Source: Erwinia persicina (GTDB lineage: Bacteria > Pseudomonadota > Gammaproteobacteria > Enterobacterales > Enterobacteriaceae). From it: 64,000 bases of DNA. Shown here one piece after another: positions 30,979 through 37,585 of this stretch. Under the pieces are notes generated by a model, which was given only the letters and a program-made list of their open reading frames with translations, did not search any database and had not been told where the DNA came from. The stretch covers positions 416,269-480,268 of the forward strand of contig NZ_JACYMO010000002.1 of the NCBI RefSeq assembly GCF_014838825.1. Reading direction: 5' to 3'. A program made the position numbers and the translations under genes. Each line of letters opens with the position of its first letter. The stretch's first letter is position 1.

Positions 30979-30989
30979 AATTATACAAC

Positions 30990-31042
30990 CTCAAATATCT
31001 TGTACAGATTTGAGTGTAGCGTAAACACCGGGCAACAGGCAA
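30990..31042 (-). promoter_or_regulatory. ybgA-phr promoter with an inverted repeat at the start site
   Basis: On the minus strand TTGCCT (31037-31042) and TACACT (31013-31018) are spaced 18 bp. Overlapping the -10 and running downstream is an inverted repeat with arms CTCAAAT/ATTTGAG (30990-30996 and 31008-31014) separated by 11 bp containing TGTACA. This is a likely repressor operator; I cannot name the regulator. Confidence 0.5.
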
Positions 31043-31068
31043 AAAAAATCCCGCCTGACGGCGGGATT
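31041..31068 (-). terminator. ybfA terminator
   Basis: On the minus strand a 9-bp perfect stem (31047-31055 with 31060-31068) and 4-nt loop followed by up to eight U, 32 nt after the ybfA stop. Its U tract overlaps the -35 region of the ybgA promoter. Confidence 0.85.
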
Positions 31069-31100
31069 AAACAGCTTTTGAGGCGTAGCCCTCAATACGA

Positions 31101-31307
31101 TCAGTAAAAATCACAGCCAGCTGCTTCAGCCCGTGCCAGCCAGACGGGCTGATCGCTGGTTTTTGCCCAGACCCGGTGCAGATAGCTGTAGAAACGGGCC
31201 CGATCGTTACGGAACAGCATAACGGGCAGCGCAGCGATGCCGATTAACAGCACAGCAGTACGACGCATGAAAATCCGAGTAGATGAATAGTTATGATAAA
31301 GACTCAT
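31101..31307 (-). CDS. ybfA: Small membrane-associated protein YbfA
   Basis: A 68-aa protein with one hydrophobic segment at about residues 15-30 and the conserved tail [21 protein letters not shown] cut here as [12 protein letters not shown] and KTSDQPVW. It matches E. coli YbfA, of unknown function. A strong AGGAGG precedes the ATG. In E. coli ybfA lies directly upstream of kdpFABC-kdpDE; here the kdp genes other than kdpE are missing from this interval. Confidence 0.85.
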   Translation of the reverse strand: MSLYHNYSSTRIFMRRTAVLLIGIAALPVMLFRNDRARFYSYLHRVWAKTSDQPVWLARAEAAGCDFY

Positions 31308-31533
31308 ACGTCCTCCTGAAATGAATAAAAGTGGCTGTGTGTAATCTGAACAAAATAATACTCCCTGCGATGTAATTTTACTACTGATCAGACCACTTTT
31401 GACGAAAAAAAAACCACCCTCCGTACGAAAAATGAAAGAAGGTTACAGTTTGGTTAAATTTTCACAGGGAACCGATCCTTTTATTAACAACATGAGAGAA
31501 TTCCCGCTAATCACGGACGCCCTGCTGACTTTT

Positions 31534-31557
31534 TGCTAAATTAGCAGCTGTTATAAT
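31534..31557 (+). promoter_or_regulatory. kdpE promoter with a 13-bp palindrome
   Basis: A perfect -10 hexamer TATAAT lies at 31552-31557, 38 nt before kdpE. Just upstream, 31534-31546 is a perfect palindrome TGCTAAATTAGCA in the -10/-35 spacer. The -35 is poor, which suggests activator or repressor control. The palindrome is a candidate autoregulatory site. Confidence 0.45.
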
Positions 31558-31594
31558 AACGATTGTCCCCACTCTGGTTAGCTGCTGAGGTTTT

Positions 31595-32278
31595 GTGTCC
31601 ACCATCCTGATTGTTGAAGATGAAAAAGAGATCCGCCGCTTTCTGCGCGTGGCACTGGAGGGAGAAGGCTTTCGCGTTGTCGATGCCGACACCCTGAGCC
31701 GTGGTTTAATTGAAGCCGCCACGCGCAAACCGGAGCTGGTGATACTTGATCTCGGCCTGCCGGACGGCGATGGCACCCGCTTTATTCGTGAAGTACGGCA
31801 GTGGAGCAGTATGCCGGTGATCGTGCTGTCGGCGCGCAGTGATGAGCAGGATAAAATCAGCGCCCTTGACGCCGGTGCGGATGACTTTCTCAGTAAACCA
31901 TTCGGCGTGGGTGAGCTGCTGGCCAGGGTTCGCGTGGCGATGCGTCACCGACCACAGCAGGGAAATGATGGCCCTGCGGCAGAAGTGAACTTTGGCAACA
32001 TCAGGGTGGACATCGCCGCCCGCCGGGTGATGCGTGAAGGCGCGGATCTGCACCTGACCCCGATTGAATTTCGCCTGCTGGTCAGCCTGATCAACCATCC
32101 GGGAAAAGTGATGACCCAGCGCCAGTTGCTGACCCAGGTCTGGGGGCCGAATGCGGTAGAGCACAGCCATTATCTGCGCATTTATATGGGGCATTTGCGA
32201 CAGAAGCTGGAGTCTGACCCCGCCCGCCCGCAGCATTTGCTGACCGAAACCGGCGTGGGCTACCGTTTTATGCCATAA
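31595..32278 (+). CDS. kdpE: Orphan response regulator KdpE
   Basis: OmpR/PhoB-family regulator, 227 aa, aligned end to end with E. coli KdpE. The receiver domain has the acidic residues of ILIVEDE, the phospho-acceptor Asp in VILDLGLPDGDG (about residue 51) and Lys of LSKPFG; the winged-helix domain carries HLTPIEFRLL and GPNAVEHSHYLRIYMGHLRQK. The start is GTG with GAGG upstream. In E. coli it is the last gene of kdpFABC-kdpDE; here none of the other kdp genes is adjacent, and the 287 bp upstream show no kdpD remnant. Confidence 0.92.
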   Translation: MSTILIVEDEKEIRRFLRVALEGEGFRVVDADTLSRGLIEAATRKPELVILDLGLPDGDGTRFIREVRQWSSMPVIVLSARSDEQDKISALDAGADDFLSKPFGVGELLARVRVAMRHRPQQGNDGPAAEVNFGNIRVDIAARRVMREGADLHLTPIEFRLLVSLINHPGKVMTQRQLLTQVWGPNAVEHSHYLRIYMGHLRQKLESDPARPQHLLTETGVGYRFMP

Positions 32279-32306
32279 AAAAAGGGCTCACCTGGGAGCC
32301 CTTTTT
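32277..32306. terminator. Bidirectional terminator between kdpE and pgm
   Basis: GGGCTC (32284-32289) pairs with GAGCCC (32296-32301), extended by A-T pairs, with U runs on both strands. It serves convergent kdpE and pgm. Confidence 0.88.
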
Positions 32307-32323
32307 ATACACTACCTGAGCAA

Positions 32324-33964
32324 TCAGGCGTTTTTCAGCACGGCGCTGACAATCTCAACGGCTTCTTTCTCAATCTTCTCGCGGTGTTCAGCACCGAGGA
32401 AGCTTTCGCAGTAGATTTTGTAAGCGTCTTCCGTACCGGAAGGACGGGCTGCAAACCAGCCATTTTTGGTCATCACTTTCAGACCACCAATGGAGGCCCC
32501 GTTCCCCGGAGCTGCCGTCAGACGCGCGGTGATAGGATCGCCCGCCAGGGTATCAGCACTGACCATTTCCGGAGACAACTTAGACAGCGCGGCTTTCTGA
32601 GCCGACGTGGCCGGTGCCTGGATGCGGTTGTAGCTTGGGGCACCAAAACGCTGCGCCAGTTCATCATAGTGCTGCTGCGGATTCTTACCGGTAACCGCTG
32701 TAATTTCGGCTGCCAGCAGGCACATGATGATGCCGTCTTTATCGGTCGACCACGGCGTGCCGTCGAAGCGCAGGAAGGATGCCCCTGCGCTCTCTTCGCC
32801 ACCGAAACCAAAGCTGCCATCAAACAGACCGTCGACAAACCACTTAAAGCCCACCGGCACTTCCACCAGTTTACGGCCCAAATCGTCAACCACACGGTCA
32901 ATCATCGCGCTGGACACCAGGGTTTTACCCACGGCAACGTCCTTGCCCCACTGTGGACGATGCTGGAACAGGTACTGTATAGCAACCGCCAGATAGTGGT
33001 TTGGGTTCATCAGGCCCGCAGGCGTAACGATACCGTGACGGTCGTAATCAGGATCGTTGGCAAAAGCCAGATCGAACCTGTCACGCAGGGCCAGCAGGCC
33101 CGCCATCGCCGACTCAGACGAACAGTCCATACGGATCACACCGTCGTGGTCGAGGTGCATAAAGCGGAAAGTCTGGTCGACGGCATCGTTAACGATGGTC
33201 AGATCCAGCTTGTAGAATTCCGCAATACGCTGCCAGTAGGCAATACCAGAGCCGCCCAGCGGATCAACACCAATTTTCAGGCCTGCTTTCTGGATTGCCG
33301 GGATGTCCACGATCAGCGCCAGACCTTCGATGTAAGGTTGGATCAGATCCTGTTCCGTCAGGTGACCGCTGGCCCAAGCCTGATCCAGCGAGATGCGTTT
33401 CACCTCTTTCAGGCCTTCTTTAATCAGCGCATTAGCGCGATCTTCCACCACCTTCGTGACGTTGGTGTCGGCAGGCCCTCCGTTTGGCGGGTTGTATTTA
33501 ATGCCGCCATCTTCCGGTGGATTGTGTGAAGGGGTGATCACAATACCATCCGCCTGCGCACCACCGATTTTATTGTGTTCGAGGATCGCATGGGAAATAG
33601 CAGGCGTTGGCGTGTAGCCGTTATCCTGCTGTACGATCACATCCACACCGTTGGCGGCCAGCACTTCCAGTACCGAGATGATGGCCGGCTCAGACAACGC
33701 GTGGGTATCTTTACCTACGTAGCAGGGACCGGTGATACCGTTCTTTTTACGCTCTTCGGCGATCGCCTGCGCGATAGCCAGAATGTGGGTCTCATTGAAG
33801 CTGTGACGGCCCGCGCTACCGCGATGGCCGGAAGTGCCAAATTTCACCGCATGTTCTGCGTTACCCAATTCAGGCTGCAGGACATAATACTGAGATGTTA
33901 ATTGTGCAACGTTAATCAAATCGCTCTGCCGGGCTGGTTGTCCGGCACGGGGGTGATTGGCCAT
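32324..33964 (-). CDS. pgm: Phosphoglucomutase (alpha-D-glucose phosphate-specific)
   Basis: Interconverts glucose-1-P and glucose-6-P, 546 aa. The active phospho-serine loop is [15 protein letters not shown], the metal loop is DPDYDRHG, and the sugar loop contains GGEESAG. The C-terminal domain has [12 protein letters not shown]. It follows seqA by 24 nt in one operon, as in E. coli. Confidence 0.97.
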   Translation of the reverse strand: MANHPRAGQPARQSDLINVAQLTSQYYVLQPELGNAEHAVKFGTSGHRGSAGRHSFNETHILAIAQAIAEERKKNGITGPCYVGKDTHALSEPAIISVLEVLAANGVDVIVQQDNGYTPTPAISHAILEHNKIGGAQADGIVITPSHNPPEDGGIKYNPPNGGPADTNVTKVVEDRANALIKEGLKEVKRISLDQAWASGHLTEQDLIQPYIEGLALIVDIPAIQKAGLKIGVDPLGGSGIAYWQRIAEFYKLDLTIVNDAVDQTFRFMHLDHDGVIRMDCSSESAMAGLLALRDRFDLAFANDPDYDRHGIVTPAGLMNPNHYLAVAIQYLFQHRPQWGKDVAVGKTLVSSAMIDRVVDDLGRKLVEVPVGFKWFVDGLFDGSFGFGGEESAGASFLRFDGTPWSTDKDGIIMCLLAAEITAVTGKNPQQHYDELAQRFGAPSYNRIQAPATSAQKAALSKLSPEMVSADTLAGDPITARLTAAPGNGASIGGLKVMTKNGWFAARPSGTEDAYKIYCESFLGAEHREKIEKEAVEIVSAVLKNA

Positions 33965-33988
33965 TGGCGCTTCTCCCTGACGCTTCAG

Positions 33989-34531
33989 TTAGAGGGTACC
34001 GCAAACTTTCTCTGTCAGTTCCACCGGGAACTGCATCGACAGCATGATATGTTCCACCATGCTGCGCTTACGGTCAGTATTTGTGTTGGTTATCACCCAG
34101 TACGGCGTGCCCGGAACGTGCTGCGGCTTCGTATGGGTGCCATTCTCGACCAAGGTTTGCTGGTTACCCGCAAAGTAAACGCGGGTACGCCCCTGCAGCG
34201 ACTCAGTCGCTGCACCAAACGCTTTGGCATCCAGACTGTATAAAGTTGACAGGATCAACATGAAACGATTTACCGCCCGCTTCTGCTCGGCATACTCGTC
34301 CGAAAGCAACAGCTCACGCACCGCACGAACGCGATCCTGCGGCCGGGACTCTGTTTTAATGCCACCCGCAACGGGGTCTTTCGCTATCGCAGAGGCGGAC
34401 ACCGCTGACGTCGTCTGACCGGCGGTGAATTTCAGCATCCGGCGCAAAATATCTGATGCACTTTCACCAATATGCTGAGTGTGGCTGGCAATATAGCGGT
34501 ATAGCTCTTCGTCGACTTCGATCGTTTTCAT
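33989..34531 (-). CDS. seqA: Negative modulator of replication initiation SeqA
   Basis: Binds hemimethylated GATC sites and sequesters oriC after initiation. The 180-aa product has the N-terminal oligomerisation domain (MKTIEVDEELYRYIASHT), a variable linker at about residues 40-65, and the DNA-binding domain with SLQGRTRVYFAGN and HVPGTPYWVITNTNT. It is the first gene of seqA-pgm and divergent from ybfF. Confidence 0.96.
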   Translation of the reverse strand: MKTIEVDEELYRYIASHTQHIGESASDILRRMLKFTAGQTTSAVSASAIAKDPVAGGIKTESRPQDRVRAVRELLLSDEYAEQKRAVNRFMLILSTLYSLDAKAFGAATESLQGRTRVYFAGNQQTLVENGTHTKPQHVPGTPYWVITNTNTDRKRSMVEHIMLSMQFPVELTEKVCGTL

Positions 34532-34793
34532 CTTTATCCAGTACGGTTAGTGCTTGTATCAGAACCCGGTTCCTCAGGGACGCACGATCTCGTCACCGTC
34601 GCGGTGTTTAACCTGGCCAGTTCTAACATCAGGATTATAAAGTTAAATCCTGCCGGGGTGTAGCGCCATGCCCTTTTCAGGGCAAAAGTCGGAATATGCC
34701 GCAAAAAGATCATCTCCGTCATTCGCACCAGCGGCAGAAATTGTGGGATCCATGATACCCTAAGCCCTCGTGCCAACTGTAAGAACTTTCGCT

Positions 34794-35558
34794 ATGAATT
34801 TGAATTTCCGCCTGCAATCTGAACAATCTGCGACTGACGGACTGCCGCTGGTGCTGATCCACGGCCTGTTCGGCAGCCTGGACAACCTGGGCGTACTGGC
34901 CCGGGGATTAAAAGACGATCGCCGTCTGATTCAACTCGATGTACGCAATCACGGCTTGTCTTCGCGTGCGCCAGAGATGGATTATCCCCTGATGGCACAG
35001 GACATTCTGGATACGCTTGACGGCTTGCAGGTCGATCGCTTCAGTGTGATCGGGCATTCAATGGGCGGGAAGATCGCGATGGCGCTGACCGCACTGGCTC
35101 CCGACCGGGTAGAGAGCATCGTGGTGATTGATATTGCTCCAGTGGCGTACACCACCCGCCACCATGATGACATTTTTACTGCCCTGAACGCCGTGACAGA
35201 CGCGGCTATCACTTCACGCAGCGAGGCAGCGGCGCTGATGCGGCATTCCATTAACGAAGAGGGCGTTATCCAGTTCCTGCTCAAATCGTTTCATGATGGC
35301 GAATGGCGCTTTAATGTTCCCGTGCTGCTGGCCTGTTATGACCGTATTATTAGCTGGCAGTCTCTGCCCGCATGGCCGCATCCGGTGCTGTTTATTCGCG
35401 GAGACCGCTCACCGTATCTGGCCGATGAATATCGTGATGCCCTGCTGTCCCAGTTCCCGCAGGCCCGTGCTCACGTGATAACCGGTGCCGGGCATTGGGT
35501 ACACGCCGAGAAGCCTGAGGCCGTTTTACGCGCCATCCGTCGTTTTTTTGCGTTGTAG
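34794..35558 (+). CDS. ybfF: Acyl-CoA esterase YbfF
   Basis: Alpha/beta hydrolase of 254 aa with nucleophile motif GHSMGG (about residue 88), oxyanion-region HGLFGSLDN and catalytic His in GAGHWVHAEKP. I took the ATG at 34794 (MNLNFRLQ), giving the same length as E. coli YbfF, over a GTG 8 codons upstream. E. coli YbfF hydrolyses acyl-CoA and short esters in vitro. Confidence 0.94.
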   Translation: MNLNFRLQSEQSATDGLPLVLIHGLFGSLDNLGVLARGLKDDRRLIQLDVRNHGLSSRAPEMDYPLMAQDILDTLDGLQVDRFSVIGHSMGGKIAMALTALAPDRVESIVVIDIAPVAYTTRHHDDIFTALNAVTDAAITSRSEAAALMRHSINEEGVIQFLLKSFHDGEWRFNVPVLLACYDRIISWQSLPAWPHPVLFIRGDRSPYLADEYRDALLSQFPQARAHVITGAGHWVHAEKPEAVLRAIRRFFAL

Positions 35559-35737
35559 GAACCAGATAACGAATGCCATCAATGCACCAGTAGGGTGAAG
35601 AATGACGGGGATAAATGATTGTCGTCACCTCTTTCGCTGGGGTATGATGGCGCGCTAAAATTTTGCCGTTGCTGCTCCTTCAGACGGCATAACGGACCAA
35701 TTCATCAGTCATCCAGCCTTTCAGTACGACGATTCCT

Positions 35738-36019
35738 ATGGCAAAAGAGAACACGGACCGCACAACGATCGATCTGTTCGCAGATGAACGTCGTCCGGGA
35801 CGACCCAAGACTAACCCGCTGACGCGTGATGAGCAGCTGCGTATCAACAAACGCAATCAGCTCAAGCGTGATAAAGTGCGCGGCCTGAAACGCGTTGAGC
35901 TGAAAATGAACAGCGATGCGGTGGATGTCCTGAACCAGCTGGCCTTCGAGCGTAATATGAGCCGGAGCGAGCTGATTGAAGAGATGCTGCTGGCACAGCT
36001 GCAACGCCATCAGCTCTGA
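35738..36019 (+). CDS. ybfE: YbfE, LexA-regulated-family protein
   Basis: A 93-aa basic protein resembling a ribbon-helix-helix DNA-binding protein: a charged N-terminal part with RRPGRPKTNPLT, then VELKMNSDAVDVLNQLAFE and MSRSELIEEMLL. It matches E. coli YbfE, reported as part of the LexA regulon. I saw no convincing LexA box in the 179 bp upstream here. It lies just before fldA. Confidence 0.88.
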   Translation: MAKENTDRTTIDLFADERRPGRPKTNPLTRDEQLRINKRNQLKRDKVRGLKRVELKMNSDAVDVLNQLAFERNMSRSELIEEMLLAQLQRHQL

Positions 36020-36160
36020 TGCCATCCGGGCCTGAGCACTCAGCGACAAAACCAGCAGTATTACTCATTTATCCGCTTACGGCGGTCTGTTATCATTAAC
36101 GATATCTGCTAAAAAATCAGCAGTCACCATATCATTAAGATTCAAGAGGTTATTAAACTC

Positions 36161-36691
36161 ATGGCACTCGTCGGCATTTTCTTTGGTAGCGATACAGGCA
36201 ATACCGAAAACATTGCAAAAATGATCCAGAAGCAACTGGGGAAAGATGTTGCAGAAGTTCGTGATATTGCTAAAAGCAGCAAAGAAGACCTTGAAGCCTT
36301 TGATATTCTGCTGCTGGGCATCCCAACCTGGTACTACGGTGAAGCCCAGTGTGACTGGGATGACTTCTTCCCAACGCTGGAAGAGATCGACTTCAACGGT
36401 AAACTGGTTGCTCTGTTTGGCTGTGGCGATCAGGAAGATTACTCCGAGTACTTCTGCGATGCGATGGGCACTATCCGTGACATCATTGAGCCTAACGGTG
36501 CTGTCATTGTTGGCCACTGGCCGAGCGAAGGCTATCACTTCGAAGCGTCTAAAGGCATGGCAGATGACAACCACTTCCTTGGCCTGGCCATTGATGAAGA
36601 CCGTCAGCCTGAACTCACCAACGAACGTGTTGAGCAGTGGGTAAAACAAATTTCTGATGAACTTCAGCTGCAAGACATTATCGAAGCATAG
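36161..36691 (+). CDS. fldA: Flavodoxin 1
   Basis: FMN electron carrier for radical-SAM enzymes, ribonucleotide reductase activation and MetH, 176 aa. The phosphate loop is FFGSDTGNTEN and the FMN-stacking loops include PTWYYGEAQCDWDDF and GCGDQEDYSEYFCDAMG. AAGAGG precedes the ATG. It is the long-chain type and lies upstream of fur as in E. coli. Confidence 0.97.
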   Translation: MALVGIFFGSDTGNTENIAKMIQKQLGKDVAEVRDIAKSSKEDLEAFDILLLGIPTWYYGEAQCDWDDFFPTLEEIDFNGKLVALFGCGDQEDYSEYFCDAMGTIRDIIEPNGAVIVGHWPSEGYHFEASKGMADDNHFLGLAIDEDRQPELTNERVEQWVKQISDELQLQDIIEA

Positions 36692-36700
36692 CCATAACAG

Positions 36701-36728
36701 CTTGATGTGGGAGGTATCTCACATCAAG
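36701..36728 (+). terminator. Possible fldA terminator
   Basis: A 9-bp perfect stem (36701-36709 with 36720-36728), 10-nt loop, followed after 7 nt by GUUUUU. The distance to the U run makes it a weak candidate. Confidence 0.4.
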
Positions 36729-36764
36729 TGAGTGGTTTTTCCTATAGAAGTAATAGATACATGT

Positions 36765-36794
36765 TTGTAACTTTCACCTGCAAAACTGTACAAT
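36765..36794 (+). promoter_or_regulatory. Candidate distal fur promoter
   Basis: TTGTAA (36765-36770) and TACAAT (36789-36794), 18-bp spacing, in the 337-bp fldA-uof gap. Confidence 0.45.
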
Positions 36795-36971
36795 AACCCC
36801 ATCGGTTACCCGCTTTCTCAGCGCAAGCCCCATTATTGAGGACGTGAGTCGCCCCTGGGCGATGAGATGAGGCAGATCGAGATGTTAACCCAGCATAATT
36901 CGGGCGCGCGCTTCCCTGGATGTAACGACATTTATCCTTACATCCCTTGCGGTTTCAGGCTTCCCTTTTGG

Positions 36972-37000
36972 TTTTCATTTCGGATTATCAGTTCTATACT
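36972..37000 (+). promoter_or_regulatory. Candidate proximal fur promoter
   Basis: TTTTCA (36972-36977) and TATACT (36995-37000), 17-bp spacing, about 30 nt before the uof start. Strong -10. Confidence 0.55.
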
Positions 37001-37028
37001 GAAACGCACTCATTTTTAGCGCCGACCG

Positions 37029-37088
37029 ATGTTCAGGGCTTTTCAGCCACTAAGTGACTCGCAAAGTAACAGGACAATATCCGCATGA
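37029..37088 (+). CDS. uof: Uof-like leader peptide, upstream of fur
   Basis: A 19-codon ORF beginning MFRAFQPLSDSQSN whose TGA overlaps the fur ATG (ATGA, 4 nt). An in-frame TAG 3 codons upstream fixes the ATG. In E. coli a short ORF at this place, uof, is translationally coupled to fur and the small RNA RyhB lowers fur by blocking it. Position and coupling match; similarity of the peptide itself was not tested. Confidence 0.65.
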   Translation: MFRAFQPLSDSQSNRTISA

Positions 37089-37528
37089 CTGACAATAACA
37101 CCGCATTAAAGAAGGCCGGCCTGAAAGTCACGCTTCCCCGACTGAAAATTCTGGAAGTGCTTCAGGAACCAGAGGGCCATCACGTCAGTGCGGAAGACTT
37201 GTACAAACGCCTGATTGATATGGGCGAAGAAATTGGTCTGGCCACGGTTTACCGTGTACTGAACCAGTTCGATGACGCGGGGATCGTTACCCGCCACAAC
37301 TTTGAAGGCGGTAAATCCGTTTTCGAACTGACCCAGCAGCACCATCACGATCACCTGATCTGCCTGGACTGCGGTAAAGTCATTGAGTTTAGAGACGAAT
37401 ATATTGAGGAGCGTCAGCGTGAAATCGCTACGCGTCACGGCATTAAACTGAGCAACCACAGCCTGTATCTTTATGGCCACTGTTCGCTGGGTGACTGCCG
37501 TGAAGACGAGACTCTGCACGACAAGTAA
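37085..37528 (+). CDS. fur: Ferric uptake regulator Fur
   Basis: Iron-responsive repressor, 147 aa. It has the N-terminal winged helix (LKVTLPRLKILEVLQ, EIGLATVYRVLNQFD) and the metal-binding/dimer domain with QQHHHDHLICLDCGK, including Cys93 and Cys96. Its start overlaps the Uof-like stop by 4 nt, so translation is probably coupled. Confidence 0.98.
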   Translation: MTDNNTALKKAGLKVTLPRLKILEVLQEPEGHHVSAEDLYKRLIDMGEEIGLATVYRVLNQFDDAGIVTRHNFEGGKSVFELTQQHHHDHLICLDCGKVIEFRDEYIEERQREIATRHGIKLSNHSLYLYGHCSLGDCREDETLHDK

Positions 37529-37545
37529 TCTGATCAACTGAATGC

Positions 37546-37576
37546 AAAAACCGATGGCTATGCCATCGGTTTTTTT
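37546..37576. terminator. Bidirectional terminator between fur and chb
   Basis: A 13-bp perfect stem AAAAACCGATGGC/GCCATCGGTTTTT (37546-37558 with 37562-37574) with a 3-nt loop and T runs on both strands. It ends fur on the plus strand and chb on the minus strand. Confidence 0.92.
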
Positions 37577-37585
37577 ATGCCTGCG

